The notes: generated by a model from the sequence alone, not told the origin. Numbered from the stretch's first letter, positions 50,559 to 61,689 are shown. The stretch is 64,000 bases of DNA from Cyanidiococcus yangmingshanensis (GCA_013995675.1 VWRR01000013.1:468631-532630); one strand, 5' to 3'. Program-made: numbers and translations.

Positions 50559-53500
50559 ATGTCACTTGTGGAAGATCAAGCGGTGCCGCGATCTATCTTG
50601 AGGACGTTACGACCCTGTGAAAAGATCACGTTTGCGTTTCCTTTCAAGCTCGACAACTCCGGCTCCCAAACAGATGAATACCTCGTGACGATATGCACTT
50701 CTTGGGTTGCGCTGTGGCGAGTTTCGCCCGACGGTATGCACCTGGTACAAAGGCAGAACCTCTTAGGTCGAGTCGTTGCGGCCTGCACGATTCCCCTGGC
50801 ACAAGTGGGCTCTGGAGGCGTCCAAAAACAGCTACTGAAAAGTGACAGCAGGACACCGTCGCACGGTGCCTCGGACGGTCTGATCTGTATGGATTCTAGC
50901 CTCAGTCTACACGTTTTTGCTTATCGCACCGACCAGTCGACTGAGGCGGAGAGGTCAGCGCCCGTATCAGGGCTTTTTTGCCGAGTAGCATACCGCTCGC
51001 TTCGCAACGACTGTGATGAGCTCGCTCAAATGGTTGACAGGGGTACGCCATCCTTGTTTCAGCTCCGTTATTTTGCTGAACTGGATCGTTTACTACTTAA
51101 CGCAGGCCACCATATACTTTTTTCTTTCAAAGGCATTCGCGAATGGCTGAGCAACAGTTTCGAAAACGCACGAATCACCAGGCTAACCTCTTCTGCATCA
51201 CCGGTGGGGCACGCTCCCCAGGAAGCTCAAGTGAGCCGCAGAGGCATCCTCAGGTGGCAGGCGTACCCGGCATTGGGTTTTGTTCAGGACGCCGTAACGC
51301 TAACTGTTCCTTGCCGCTCAAGTTTGGGTACATGTGGCGGCTTTGCAATCCTCACCATCAGCGTTTCGTCAGTGGTGCGGGAACTGCGAAGTACATCGTG
51401 GCAGGATCCAGATCACCACTTGCCATCAACGCTCTTGTCTGTGTTTGTGGATGAGATTCAGTGTGAAGACCAAACGGATTCAGCAATGCTCTTGGCGAGC
51501 TTGGCTGCAGAAGCCCAAGAAAGTATGTCAGATACGCCAGAAGCGCCACTGCGCTATGACGCCCGAACACAGTGCTGGCGAGCAGCGTTGCCTTCAACGT
51601 ACGCGCTTGGTCTAGTAGCAGACGCAACCGCCCACGCGGTGCTTGTGGTTACCAGCCGATACGTACTGCGAGTACGTTTTGGGCAGCGATCACTCCGGCC
51701 GCTCTTGGAGAGTCCTCTGGAGGTCCCGAATCGAGCGCTTGGTGATCAGACTGGCTCCAGTCGCGATTTCGTGACCTTCAGCACCTTGCATAAGCCGAAT
51801 ATGGCAACACCATTGCTTTTGCTCACCTTGCTGGACGGTCAACTAGTGCAATGTGATGGCTCGTCCCTTGAGCTGATCAGGCAGTCCTCGAGTGCGCCCA
51901 TTCGATTTTCCACTGGTGCGCAGAACGACGTTTCGCTCGTGGCCTTGGGCGGCAGCTCGCAGGTTTATCTGTTTCGTTGGGATTGCTTTGGCAGCACGGA
52001 ATGGGTCTATCTACAGCGACCTTGGCTAAATGATACGCTGGCACCAACCTACGCCGTTAGCCATCATGGAGCTGTCGCTCTGGGTCTAGTCCATGCAGCT
52101 TGCCTCTGCAACGATAGTGACGAGACGTATTGGAAGCGCACTGGGTCAAGATCTGTCTCGAAGAGGCCGTTGCGAACGCCATCGCCTGGTTTGGAGGGCG
52201 CTTCTTCAGACCCTCAATACCCAACATTTTGGATCTTGCATCAACGCGCCGACAGAATCCACCAATCAAAGCTCATCTCGAGTGACTATGCGATAGTTCG
52301 AAGCGAAAGCGACCCGGGTGTCCTGACTGGTTCCTCCAGAATGTTTTGGCTGGAGCACGGCCGCTCACTAATGATCTGCAATCGAGCATTCAGTCAAGCG
52401 GATGGATCAAGCCTACCGATTGTGCTCCACGTCGACGAAAGTCATGGCGTGGTGGAGGACGCCAGCGACTCGTGGCCCCTCTCCGATGAGATTCTGGCGT
52501 GCTTTCATGACTCGATTGTGGTTGCTAGTGAGCGCATCCTGCGCATGAGACAATCAGTTCGAAACGTGCAGACCGACAGCCGGATCGATGTGCGACCAGC
52601 TGCTGAGTGGAAAGCCCCAGCACGAATCACGCATGTGGACGCAACACCTGAGAACACGAGAGACCCAACAATTGCGTTGATTTGTCGCACCAATGATTCG
52701 CCACTTTCTCAACTCATTCTCGTTGACAGCGCCACGCTATCAGAACGTTTTAGATGCGGACTTTCACGGCGAGGTGATGTAACTGCATGCTCCGTGGTAA
52801 CCACGAAGAAACAGCTACGTTCTGTTGTCATTGGCTGGTCGGATGGTGCGTTGTCCATTTTTGACTGGAATGGCACCAAATGTGAGCTCAGTTTGCGCGA
52901 TGTGCTGTTTCCCTACCAGGCCGCAAACGAACACATCGTCATCGCTATCGAGTCCATACTTGGCGTCCACGACGGAGACGCACTTCTTATTTCATTGCGA
53001 GATGGATGGCTTCTGCAACTTGATTTAGCCAGCGGCAAGCTCTACGGCAGCTGGCAACTTAGTCAGCAGCCCCTCAAGCTGTATCGCATCCATAGACCAG
53101 AGGTCGAGCAGGATGACGAGATCCTTGTTGCTGGACATGCTCTCTGGAGAGCTTTCTGGGAACCTTCATCTTGTCTTGCCCGCGAAATCATGCGGGTGCG
53201 GCCGCTAGTATTTGCGAACGGATCTTTCAACGGTGTCCCAACAGCGATTCTGCCGTGTCATCGCGTGGGGGCGTCAATTGGTGACGTTGGGGAAGGCTTC
53301 GTTCAGAGTGTGATGAAGATCTGGACTCGTGATTCGTATGTAATCAGTCACGATGGGCGCTTGCAGGTCGTTCGATGGCACCTCCATCGGACCTCGGATG
53401 AGCCAATGCCACTGCTCGATGCCCAGGTTCCATCGCTGCGAGGGCACTCGAGGGCACAAATGGCAGCGGATTTCCCCTCGCGGCTCTCGTCTCTGTGGGC

Positions 53501-54821
53501 ATGTTGGCGGGCGCTCGCGAGAGGACACCAGTTTGTTTCCCTTCAATATCAGGATGAATCAGAAATTGGTCCGGTCCTGCGGTCTACCGAGACGGCTGCT
53601 GCGGTGGAAGAGGCGCATCCAACCAAGGGGGCTCACGAGCCTACTTCGCCGCCGCCCTTGGGCCCGATGGATAGAGACGGGCTATTCGCAGGGGCTGATC
53701 CGCGGACGGTCCTGGCGCTGGAACCATCTCCAAGTTGCTTGGCCTGTGCAGAGGATAACGCGTTGGACCTCTTCTGTATGATGGAGAATGGCGTTCTTGG
53801 TATATCGACGCAAGTAGGCTATCCTAAGCAGTCATCGGAGACGCTGAACTGGTGTTGGACGTTTCCTATCTGTGATCAGGACTGGCCATTTCAATGGGCG
53901 GACCTGGCAGTTCGTGCACTGGATCAAAGCGAATCCGAGATGGACGCTGGTGAGAAAGTCACCTGTCTATGTCTAATGCAGATAGTGATTGCGCTAGGAG
54001 CGAGCGTACTCTATGAAGTAATTTTGCTCCGACGCCATGTATCCGAAAATTGTTCGTCAACACACCACTATGAATTGCTTTCGTCGCGAGAGATTCGCAC
54101 TGGAATGGAGGAGGTTCGCAGAGCAAAGTTTCTGCCGAACGGGTTACTCCTTGTTTCGAACAACCACCAAATTGCATTTTTACAGCAGCGAGATTCGGGA
54201 ATACAGCTCGACAGGTCAGCATCAGCATGCGAGATCGCGCCGTCAAGGGCAGCCGGATCGACATCAACGGCTTCAGCAGACTCTGGACGCGAGTTGCGCT
54301 CGAATTTAGTTCGACAGAGCAATCAACCAAGTTACTGGAGACCATCGGGCCTTTACCTCGATATCTGTGGTGTTCTTGCTTCGATTCAAATCTACGGTTG
54401 CTCCAGCGAGGCAGAGACGCGTAACATGGATCGCGTGGGGAATGCCGATCAATTTCCTCGGAGCTATTCGGCATATCTAACGACCTGTTGCAGCGCTATC
54501 TATCATTTGGCTGAATGGCATCGACCAAATCTCGGCTTGCATACTGAGAGAAACCAAAGCGACCTTCTATGGTCCGGACTAGCGAAACTTCAGGGCGAGC
54601 TCCGGGAACGCCTGCCGTGTTTTATGGGACATCGAATCGCCGATCACACAGGTGATCCGGCAGCAGGCGCGAATGTGAGCACCTCAGTCCCACCAGAGGA
54701 GCGAATACTGGACTGGGATATTCTGCGGTACTGGTGGGTTCTACTTTCGGGGCCTTTCTCGTTCGGTAGTCCCGAGGCGTCGTTGGTTCGAGAGCTCTTG
54801 CGGCTGGAGCTGCAGATATGA
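50559..54821 (+). CDS. SF3b130/Rse1-like protein (CPSF160-DDB1-SF3B3 superfamily)
   Basis: 1,420 residues from the first in-frame ATG at 50559. A triple beta-propeller protein of the MMS1_N/CPSF_A superfamily. The N-terminus has repeated strand patterns (YLVTICTSWVALWRV, LLGRVVAACTIPL, DGLICMDSSLSLHVF). The middle has DALLISLRDGWLLQLDLASG followed by QQPLKLYRIH and EILVAGHALWRAFW, aligning with the SF3B3 stretch that ends in PVKLFRV. The end (LAKLQGELRERLPCFMGHR, then ILDWDILRYW) resembles the SF3B3 C-terminus (…CGRDHLSFRS, VIDGDLCEQF). SF3b130 is part of the U2 snRNP. The protein is divergent and longer than SF3B3 (~1,217). CPSF160 (~1,440) or DDB1 remain alternatives, while the superfamily is more certain. 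The frame is intact for 4.3 kb. Confidence 0.65.
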   Translation: MSLVEDQAVPRSILRTLRPCEKITFAFPFKLDNSGSQTDEYLVTICTSWVALWRVSPDGMHLVQRQNLLGRVVAACTIPLAQVGSGGVQKQLLKSDSRTPSHGASDGLICMDSSLSLHVFAYRTDQSTEAERSAPVSGLFCRVAYRSLRNDCDELAQMVDRGTPSLFQLRYFAELDRLLLNAGHHILFSFKGIREWLSNSFENARITRLTSSASPVGHAPQEAQVSRRGILRWQAYPALGFVQDAVTLTVPCRSSLGTCGGFAILTISVSSVVRELRSTSWQDPDHHLPSTLLSVFVDEIQCEDQTDSAMLLASLAAEAQESMSDTPEAPLRYDARTQCWRAALPSTYALGLVADATAHAVLVVTSRYVLRVRFGQRSLRPLLESPLEVPNRALGDQTGSSRDFVTFSTLHKPNMATPLLLLTLLDGQLVQCDGSSLELIRQSSSAPIRFSTGAQNDVSLVALGGSSQVYLFRWDCFGSTEWVYLQRPWLNDTLAPTYAVSHHGAVALGLVHAACLCNDSDETYWKRTGSRSVSKRPLRTPSPGLEGASSDPQYPTFWILHQRADRIHQSKLISSDYAIVRSESDPGVLTGSSRMFWLEHGRSLMICNRAFSQADGSSLPIVLHVDESHGVVEDASDSWPLSDEILACFHDSIVVASERILRMRQSVRNVQTDSRIDVRPAAEWKAPARITHVDATPENTRDPTIALICRTNDSPLSQLILVDSATLSERFRCGLSRRGDVTACSVVTTKKQLRSVVIGWSDGALSIFDWNGTKCELSLRDVLFPYQAANEHIVIAIESILGVHDGDALLISLRDGWLLQLDLASGKLYGSWQLSQQPLKLYRIHRPEVEQDDEILVAGHALWRAFWEPSSCLAREIMRVRPLVFANGSFNGVPTAILPCHRVGASIGDVGEGFVQSVMKIWTRDSYVISHDGRLQVVRWHLHRTSDEPMPLLDAQVPSLRGHSRAQMAADFPSRLSSLWACWRALARGHQFVSLQYQDESEIGPVLRSTETAAAVEEAHPTKGAHEPTSPPPLGPMDRDGLFAGADPRTVLALEPSPSCLACAEDNALDLFCMMENGVLGISTQVGYPKQSSETLNWCWTFPICDQDWPFQWADLAVRALDQSESEMDAGEKVTCLCLMQIVIALGASVLYEVILLRRHVSENCSSTHHYELLSSREIRTGMEEVRRAKFLPNGLLLVSNNHQIAFLQQRDSGIQLDRSASACEIAPSRAAGSTSTASADSGRELRSNLVRQSNQPSYWRPSGLYLDICGVLASIQIYGCSSEAETRNMDRVGNADQFPRSYSAYLTTCCSAIYHLAEWHRPNLGLHTERNQSDLLWSGLAKLQGELRERLPCFMGHRIADHTGDPAAGANVSTSVPPEERILDWDILRYWWVLLSGPFSFGSPEASLVRELLRLELQI

Positions 54822-55181
54822 TCATGGGGCCTATATCTTGGCCTGCGGATAGATTTGCGCTTCATGCACAAAATCGAAACACATGCGTAGCCTTAGCTCA
54901 GACCCACTTTGATACCGCCTGATACGTGGCCTCGCTCCTGTCGGGGTACGTGCTCGATGGGTGATTGCTTTGCCTTCGTGCCAATAGCCGTTATCGATTG
55001 GATAGCATAGACCTTTTCATGCACTACTGTAGAAGCTGACGCAACAAGCAGCTGCTGGCACTCGGTGTGTTCTCGTCTACGCTGCGCCGATGCTCGCTGT
55101 AGCGTTCCCCGTGTGACACAGTCCGTGTCAGTTCGATAAAACTCGGCAAAGTTCCCAGCGCCAGAAGCGCACCGCAAGAGC
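54822..55181. other. Gap between convergent genes
   Basis: Nothing recognised. Confidence 0.4.
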
Positions 55182-55481
55182 TCACACACCACCCTGCTGA
55201 AAGAGCATGGCATCGATCGAGTCCATGTCTTCCATTCCGAGTTTTTCCGGAGTATCGTCCTCGTTGATTCGGTTACCGTCGAATAGGAAGCGATAGCTGT
55301 GCAGATCGACTCCCTTGCGAGTACAATAGGCATCCATAAGTTTTCGCAGAGGCGTGTGTTTTTTGATGCGGAACTGAACCTCGTTGCCGTCCGCGTCTCG
55401 AACCTTTAGGTTGATCTGATCACCGCCGGAGGTTTTCACGTCCGAGACAGCGGGTTTCTTGTCACTAGTGTCCGAGGACAT
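55182..55481 (-). CDS. SUMO (small ubiquitin-like modifier) precursor
   Basis: 99 residues from the ATG at 55481. A flexible acidic/Ser N-terminus (1-20) precedes the ubiquitin fold ([75 protein letters not shown]). The mature Gly-Gly is at 97-98, followed by a single Val to be removed by a SUMO protease (Ulp/SENP). The hydrophobic groove for SUMO-interacting motifs ([14 protein letters not shown]) is conserved. No PsiKxE site is obvious in the N-terminus, so poly-SUMO chains through the usual site are unlikely. The ORF is open upstream to 55565, but the SUMO fold and start favour 55481. A candidate SUMO ligase lies at 4.1 kb. Confidence 0.96.
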   Translation of the reverse strand: MSSDTSDKKPAVSDVKTSGGDQINLKVRDADGNEVQFRIKKHTPLRKLMDAYCTRKGVDLHSYRFLFDGNRINEDDTPEKLGMEDMDSIDAMLFQQGGV

Positions 55482-57614
55482 TTTGCTTACGAGGCACGGG
55501 GTGTGTTCTCTTGAACGCTTCGCCTTTGGCAAGAACTGATAGATAACGGGAACGCGATGACTCAATAAGAAGCTTTCGCGACTTTAGTATGCGACACACC
55601 ACAAAAGTCTGCTCGAGTGTAACGAGCACAGCTGTACGAGACCGGCGCAGGTTGGACTGCTTTATCGCGCCCTCAAACGCGCGCCAATGATAGAAACGGC
55701 TGGGACAGTAATGTCTCAAAATATGCTGGTCGGTTGTTCTGACGTGCTCGACTGGAGCGTTAAGTGCTCCCCAGACTGTCGAGGTGCTCTAAAGCGGAAC
55801 ACGAAGTGTCTAGTCATGGATGGAGGCCAGACTTGTCCGCCTATCGAAAAAGGAATCACTGGTAACCGCAAGGCATTTTTTTTGGCGGATCTTCGCCTGT
55901 ACTACGGGATAGATTGCGAGCATGAGAGACTATCGTGTTGTCAGGTCTACGGCGAATCCCTGGGTTTTCTCAACAGGTTCTGGTCATTATCTCTAGGGTG
56001 ATGCTTCTGGCGAGACTCAAAATAGATGCATGCTCTTTCATCTGTTCAGCATGTTTTGAATATAACGTGTGACGATATCTGGACTTGCGCTGGTTGGAAT
56101 TCCGCAAGCTCATTCGTTTCGAGTCGAGAAGAGGGTTATCGGTCTGCGAGTTGCATGCTGTTTCCGATACATAGGAGGACCACCAGAGTGCCGTATCGCT
56201 TTTCTTTGCGCGCGTCCAGCTCAGGGAGCCAGTGGAAATAAAAGGGTCCTGATTTCTGAGGTTTTGATAGCCCAACCTGAAACCTTATCAATGCCTTGAA
56301 ACCGGTTTTTTAAAACCGTGGCCATCGAGCCCGGATTTGAAGCGTGCTCAAATTGGTAAGCGACCATGAATTGAATGACTCACGGAACATTCACTTTGAG
56401 CTTGTTGCCTCGGTACCGCTTCGTACTAAACTTGATTTGAGCATTCCTATTTAAATTGCACTGAAAGGAGTTGCCTTTTATGCAATCTTCAGTTTGGGGA
56501 ATAATCGGTCTCGACTCATCTAATGTCTGGTGCACTTGACTCCATGATGCGGCACTGTTCATCCCATGCATGCACGATTTGGCAGAAACATTGTGACTAG
56601 CGCCCTCGCGAATGCTCGTGCCACGACGCAAGCCATGAAGCAACTTACAGCGTGCTTCTTATGATGAAAAATTTCCATGCATTTCCGAAAACTTCACCCT
56701 GACCATATATATTCTGTTTGGATAGGATCGAAGAAATATTGAACGAATATCTTTTGAAAACCATGCACCCAGATGTTCCATCAAATTCGCAACAGATGGA
56801 GAAAATTGGCGATCCTTCAGGAATCACTCGAAAGCAAGCTCTTCAATTCCTGAATCGGGAAATACAACAAGATAGATGCTTCGCACTCACTAGAATCCTT
56901 TTGGCCCTTGGCTGCAATGATTTGGATAAGTGAGCTCTTCGTGTGCGTAGCAAATGCGTTCCAATTTGTACCAGGGAACGAGGCGAAACCAAACACAATA
57001 CGGCTCTAGTTGCCTGCAGAAAAAGCCTACCAGCATTGAATGCTCCAAGTCAAATACGATCTTCTCACATTAATCAACACAAGCGACCATCGACGAAAAA
57101 AGCTTTTTGAGCATTAAAGGACAGCCGAAGCAATTTGGACAGTTTTTCAGAGATTCAGGGAGCGGTCCCAATGCGAAGACAAATATTCGATCCTGCTCAT
57201 CCCACAGTTTAAGATCAGATCTGTTGTACTCCAAGCTTTTCAGTATGTCATGAGCTGCATTCACCTGTCATTAGATTCAGCAGAGCATTAGCGTGCCCCT
57301 CGCCATCGGATGGAAGCGCTGACATCCAAGACCAAGAGTGTCCAACTACCAGGGTTCCACCATGCGTTGCGCCGCCGCGACCATTCTGGGCACGTTCTGA
57401 CAGCTTTCGATGACCTCAGCGTCGCTGAGCGTTGCTGAGCGAGCGACGACGATTGAACAGCCTGCCAAGTGCTCAGCATAAGGTTGCAGCTGAGTTTGCG
57501 TTCCAGGATACGTTCAAAGTTTGTTTATGAAACATGTCCACTCGTTGGCTGGCGCTACATAACCTGCTTTGAACGTTCGATACGGAACTAGATCCGAATC
57601 GTTGAGATAAAGAA
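55482..57614. other. 2.1-kb AT-richer gap with orphan ORFs
   Basis: Base composition is visibly more AT-rich than the genic part. Two short coding-like ORFs lie here: plus 56718-56933 (preceded in frame by a TGA and with no ATG of its own) and minus 57070-57264 (64 codons with an ATG, containing CPNCFGCP). Neither is recognised. They may be fragments of decayed subtelomeric genes. Confidence 0.35.
57070..57264 (-). CDS. Small hypothetical ORF, 64 codons
   Basis: ATG at 57264. The product contains DILKSLEYNRSDLKLWDEQD and NCPNCFGCPLMLKKLF. A CPxC-x2-CP arrangement could bind metal. No family recognised; may be a fragment. Confidence 0.2.
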   Translation of the reverse strand: MNAAHDILKSLEYNRSDLKLWDEQDRIFVFALGPLPESLKNCPNCFGCPLMLKKLFSSMVACVD

Positions 57615-59831
57615 ATGTTGTTCACAGGCAGACAGCTCGGTGTGTCGTGCTTAGTTCTTTTTGCCTTTCTGGTCGAGGCCACTGTATGGACAGTTGCGTC
57701 TTTTCCCGCGCCGGTGACTGATGTCAGCTGGACCTGGATCGGTGGAAAGACAGGGGTGAACAGCGCTGGAAAGTACGGTACGCTGAGCGTGTCCTCTGCA
57801 GAAAGCGTTCCCGGAGGGCGATACGGCTCGGCAGCATGGGTAGGAAGCTCGGGTCTGGTTTATTTATTTGGCGGCTCAGGTTACGGAGACTCATCTTCTG
57901 GATTTCTAAACGACCTGTGGTGCCTCAACACGAGCTCCATGGAATGGACGTGGATTGGAGGCAGCTCAACAGTGAATCAGCCCGGCGTGTACGGAACTTT
58001 TCGTGAGGGAGGTCCGACGAATATTCCGCACCCACGAGCGAACATGGCATTCTGGAAAACTGGCTCTGAGCATTTCTGGCTGTTTGGAGGGGAGGGTGGG
58101 GCTGATGCTGGCACATACTCTGACCTGAATGATATGTGGCTGTATGACACAGCGAGCGGCAACTGGGCCTGGGTGGCTGGAAATGACACGGCCAATGTAG
58201 CAGCTGTATACGGCCCGGAAGGCGTCTATGGTCCGAGCTACAATCCTGGGGCACGAGATAGCGCTGCCTGCTGGACTGGAGCAGATGGGCTGCTGTGGCT
58301 GTTTGGAGGAGTGAATCGCTTAACAGGAAACCTTTTCTCTGACATGTGGTCCTTCAACACTTCGTCGTTTGAATGGGCATATATTGGTGGCCCTACGAAG
58401 CCCAACCAACCTGGTGGCTACAGTGCGCCAGGGGCGGCTGATGCTTCCAACGTTCCGGGAGGACGTTTTGGTTCCTCGTCGTGGACAGACTCTGAAGGAA
58501 ATCTCTGGCTGTTCGGTGGAAGCGGATATGGAAATAGTGTTGAAAATGTCGGTAATCTGAATGATCTCTGGGTCTACAACATGAGTTTATCTGTTTGGGT
58601 TTTCGTCGTGGGAGGTGATACACCCGGCAACTCTGGAGTGTACGGCACATTTGATGAGTTATCTCCAGCCAATGATCCCGATGGGAGATTCTATGCCATG
58701 AGCTTTGTTGATGCTCTCGGAAATCTACAGCTTTTTGGCGGCACTCCCCATCTGTTGCCCCCCCTATTCGGCGGCTCCGCCTTCTTGAATGATTTGTGGG
58801 TCTTTGACATCGGCTTGCGTCAATGGGCATGGATCAACGGCAGTACACAGGTGAATGCAATCGCTGACCATGGGATGTTTAATGTCTCCAACCCAAATGT
58901 TGTACCTGGAGCTCATTATGGCTCTGTACTCTGGAATATCAACGGCAATGATCCAATTCTATTTGGAGGATTCGGATACTCAAACGCATCCGAGTCTGGA
59001 TACCTGAGTGATGAGTTCGCACTTGCAGAGGGATTGTCGACACTGACACCCACGCCAACGCCAACGCCAACGCTCACAGCGATGCCTACGCCGACACCAG
59101 AACCAGAACCCGCATTCACTGATGGAGGAGCTGTGTGCTTCCCTGCTGATGCATCCGTGCTCATCGATGACCAGAACCACGTCGTCCCCATGAGTGAGAT
59201 ACGTCCCGGCATGAGCGTGATGGGCGCCGACCAGCATGGCCGTCTCGTCCCAGATACGGTTCTGAGCTGGTTGCACTATGAACCTAGCGCTGTCGGTGAG
59301 GTGCTGGTCATTGCGACCGCCTCGGGCAAGCGGCTGCGTCTCACCAGACACCATCTGGTGTATCGTCTTGGGCAACAGCAGCACCAACAGAAAGATCAAT
59401 CCAAAAACCACGACAGGCAGAGGCATCAGTCGGGTCTCGACCTTGGAGGCGCCTTTGAGGCTGTCTACGCGGAGCGCGTCCGCGTTGGCGATGCTCTGTA
59501 TGATGCCGTGTCGCGTTCGCTGGACCGTGTCGTGTCCATAGAGAGCGCCCAGACCCTGCATGGTCTGTACGCTCCCCTGACGCGTACGGGACGCCTCGTG
59601 GTCGACGGACTCCTGGTGAGCTGCTACGGCACGTATCCTTCGCACGCGGTGTCGCATGCGGTGCTGTGGCCAGCACGCGTCGATACGCTTCGTGGTCGCT
59701 GGGCGTCATTGCTGGGTGTCCATCACACCCAGGGTATTATGCCATACGCAGCACACCTTTATGGGTTGTGGACGAGCATCGATCGCATGAGCCATGGAAT
59801 CAAAGTGGGCATGATCGCTGCGGCCTGCTAA
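57615..59831 (+). CDS. Secreted kelch-repeat protein with C-terminal Hedgehog-type Hint (Hog) autoprocessing domain
   Basis: 738 residues from the ATG at 57615. A signal peptide (about 1-29, hydrophobic VSCLVLFAFLVEA) leads into six kelch blades (about 37-470). Each is ~70 residues with W(T/A)W(I/V)GG…GVYG, (Y/W)LFGG and LNDLW motifs, forming a beta-propeller. A Thr-Pro-rich linker (about 475-505, PTPTPTP) connects to a Hint domain starting at Cys508 (AVCFPADASVLI). The conserved TxxH is T577-H580 (LTRHHLVY). Next comes GLYAPLTRTGRLVVDGLLVSCY with Cys670, the block typical of the Hedgehog Hog region. Hint domains cleave before their first Cys through a thioester and may attach a sterol. Red algae and other protists are known to carry Hog domains without a Hedge signal. 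An intein is excluded by the Hog C-terminal block and the lack of a following extein. Confidence 0.9.
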   Translation: MLFTGRQLGVSCLVLFAFLVEATVWTVASFPAPVTDVSWTWIGGKTGVNSAGKYGTLSVSSAESVPGGRYGSAAWVGSSGLVYLFGGSGYGDSSSGFLNDLWCLNTSSMEWTWIGGSSTVNQPGVYGTFREGGPTNIPHPRANMAFWKTGSEHFWLFGGEGGADAGTYSDLNDMWLYDTASGNWAWVAGNDTANVAAVYGPEGVYGPSYNPGARDSAACWTGADGLLWLFGGVNRLTGNLFSDMWSFNTSSFEWAYIGGPTKPNQPGGYSAPGAADASNVPGGRFGSSSWTDSEGNLWLFGGSGYGNSVENVGNLNDLWVYNMSLSVWVFVVGGDTPGNSGVYGTFDELSPANDPDGRFYAMSFVDALGNLQLFGGTPHLLPPLFGGSAFLNDLWVFDIGLRQWAWINGSTQVNAIADHGMFNVSNPNVVPGAHYGSVLWNINGNDPILFGGFGYSNASESGYLSDEFALAEGLSTLTPTPTPTPTLTAMPTPTPEPEPAFTDGGAVCFPADASVLIDDQNHVVPMSEIRPGMSVMGADQHGRLVPDTVLSWLHYEPSAVGEVLVIATASGKRLRLTRHHLVYRLGQQQHQQKDQSKNHDRQRHQSGLDLGGAFEAVYAERVRVGDALYDAVSRSLDRVVSIESAQTLHGLYAPLTRTGRLVVDGLLVSCYGTYPSHAVSHAVLWPARVDTLRGRWASLLGVHHTQGIMPYAAHLYGLWTSIDRMSHGIKVGMIAAAC
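59040..59112 (+). repeat. Thr-Pro linker repeat within the kelch-Hog gene
   Basis: ACGCCA/ACACCC hexamer repeats encoding (TP)n, likely O-glycosylated extracellular linker. Confidence 0.7.
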
Positions 59832-61664
59832 TCATGGGCGTAGCGAAAGCGTAACGAAGGCTACTGGAGGAGTGGTCGATACCGCTAGCGTGTTTCGATG
59901 AACAACCACCACGGAGCCTAGACGGCTGATGAGCACCGAGCTGGAAATGATGAGCATGAGGATCTACATGGAATCGGTTGGACGACGAGAACTCTAGTTG
60001 ACATGACTTGTCAACAGGAATTACAACACGGAGAGGGATGAATGTGCACAACTGGACAGGGAAGCAAAAAGACAAAAAAAGAAAATTAGTGAAATGTTTT
60101 GTGAAAAGCAAACTCGTAATGAGACAAACGAAGTGTGGTTGTGCTGGAGCGTCATGGACAGAATCTATAAAGAGCAGTCGATAACGACGGTTACAGATTA
60201 TTGAAGCGTATCCAAGTATGGAATCAGATCCGCCATAGATTTACGACCTCTCTCATTGCACATATTGGCCTGGACTCGCATGGGATTCGCAGAAATATTT
60301 GGCGAAGCATCTGTCTCTACTTGATCAGCGATCGGGATAACGATGTTCTGCACCTGGATACATTGCTGTTAGTCCCGTATGCTTTCTGAGAAGATGACCG
60401 GGTTGTGCATACGAGCATACCGACTTGTTTGTTTTGAGTCTCTATCTCTCTCCTTCTCATTCTCTCATTCACTCCTTGAGAGACATTGAAGCCCGTTATA
60501 AGTGCAGAAAAGCGGCGCTTCTGGCCTCTGGCCGAATGGAGCGTGCGCAGAAGGCACCCCTGCACTAGGAACGAGCCTGAATGCAAGAAAGCGCTGGGAA
60601 ACAATTCTGTCCAGAAACAAAGCGCTGCACGAAACGAAATGACCAGTACATGCAATTGACATGGAGTGACAGATTCGGAGTCGCGGTGAAGCAACCATCC
60701 TATAAATCCTCCTAGTGGCTGTCGTGTTGCATGCTGAAACACCCATGCAGAGACGATCTTTCAGAATGGCCTCGCGCAGCTGCTCCAGACTCGATGATGA
60801 GCGCTCGATCAAGAACGGGGCTGACACGCCTCGGTGCCATACCCGAATCCCCGACATGGTGTTTCTGTCGTGTATTGCTGTCCCCGAAGACTTGAACAAA
60901 ACAATTTTTTTGTTTACGAGTCCTTTTCCGTAAAACATTGACGACTTTAGGGTTCTCGCCCAGCTAGACTCTGCGTGCTTGCAAAGATCACCCAGGTCTT
61001 TCGTCATTGGGTGCACCCACAGAGGCGATGCGCCGCTCTGCCCGTTCTGTCCGCCCGCTCTGAACGCTCTGAAAGCTCTGCCCGGTATCGTGGGCTAGGC
61101 CAGGGCCTGAATAGAGTCATTTTTCATAGGATTTTTTTCCAGTACATTTCTGGTCTTTTTTTACGTATTTGGTCACTAAGTGCTTATTTGGTGGTTACTG
61201 GTTACATGAAGGCAAGTTTGGTATGTTCTGCTGAGATTCAGAAAATCGTCCATAATAAGGGTGCACCCAAGGAGAGCAGCGTCCCTGTCGATGGCCGTGC
61301 CAGCGCGCACCGGGAATGGATCCAGGGCGGCGCAGTCGCGGCCAGCAATTTCCTCGGGCCAGCTGGTCGATAGCGCATACCTATCATGATTTTTCGGGGG
61401 GTGGATTCGGCTTCATCTTGCGCTCTGGGTCCACGCGATTGCTTGTCGGCTATCGTTAGAGTCGTTGGTTGTCGTTGGCGGTTTTTAGTGCTCAGACCAG
61501 TCGCCGGTGGGTAGGAGCGCCGAGATGCGCCAGGCGCCTCTAGCATCTATTGAGAATGGGGATAGTCTCGACTCCAGGACTGGTTGCGGTCATGACACTT
61601 AAAAATGTTTTGATACATAACTCTCCAAGTTTTTCTTCTTCGTCTTGTTCTGTTCCCCTTGTTT

Positions 61665-61689
61665 TGCATGAATGTCATGCAATTTTTTT
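61665..61689. other. Hairpin followed by T-run
   Basis: TGCATGA-atg-TCATGCA perfect inverted repeat followed by seven T. Not near a gene. Confidence 0.5.

Noticed and set aside
50559-54821. CPSF160 (CPSF1) or DDB1 as the identity of the large plus-strand protein
   Set aside because: Size fits CPSF160, but the PLKLYRI segment and the C-terminal LRERLPCFMGHR/ILDWD pattern fit SF3b130 better. Kept as alternatives, not as the call.
59136-59626. Intein in the kelch protein
   Set aside because: No C-terminal extein or HN dipeptide before a new Cys/Ser. The APLTxxGxLVVDGxLxSCY block is Hedgehog-specific.
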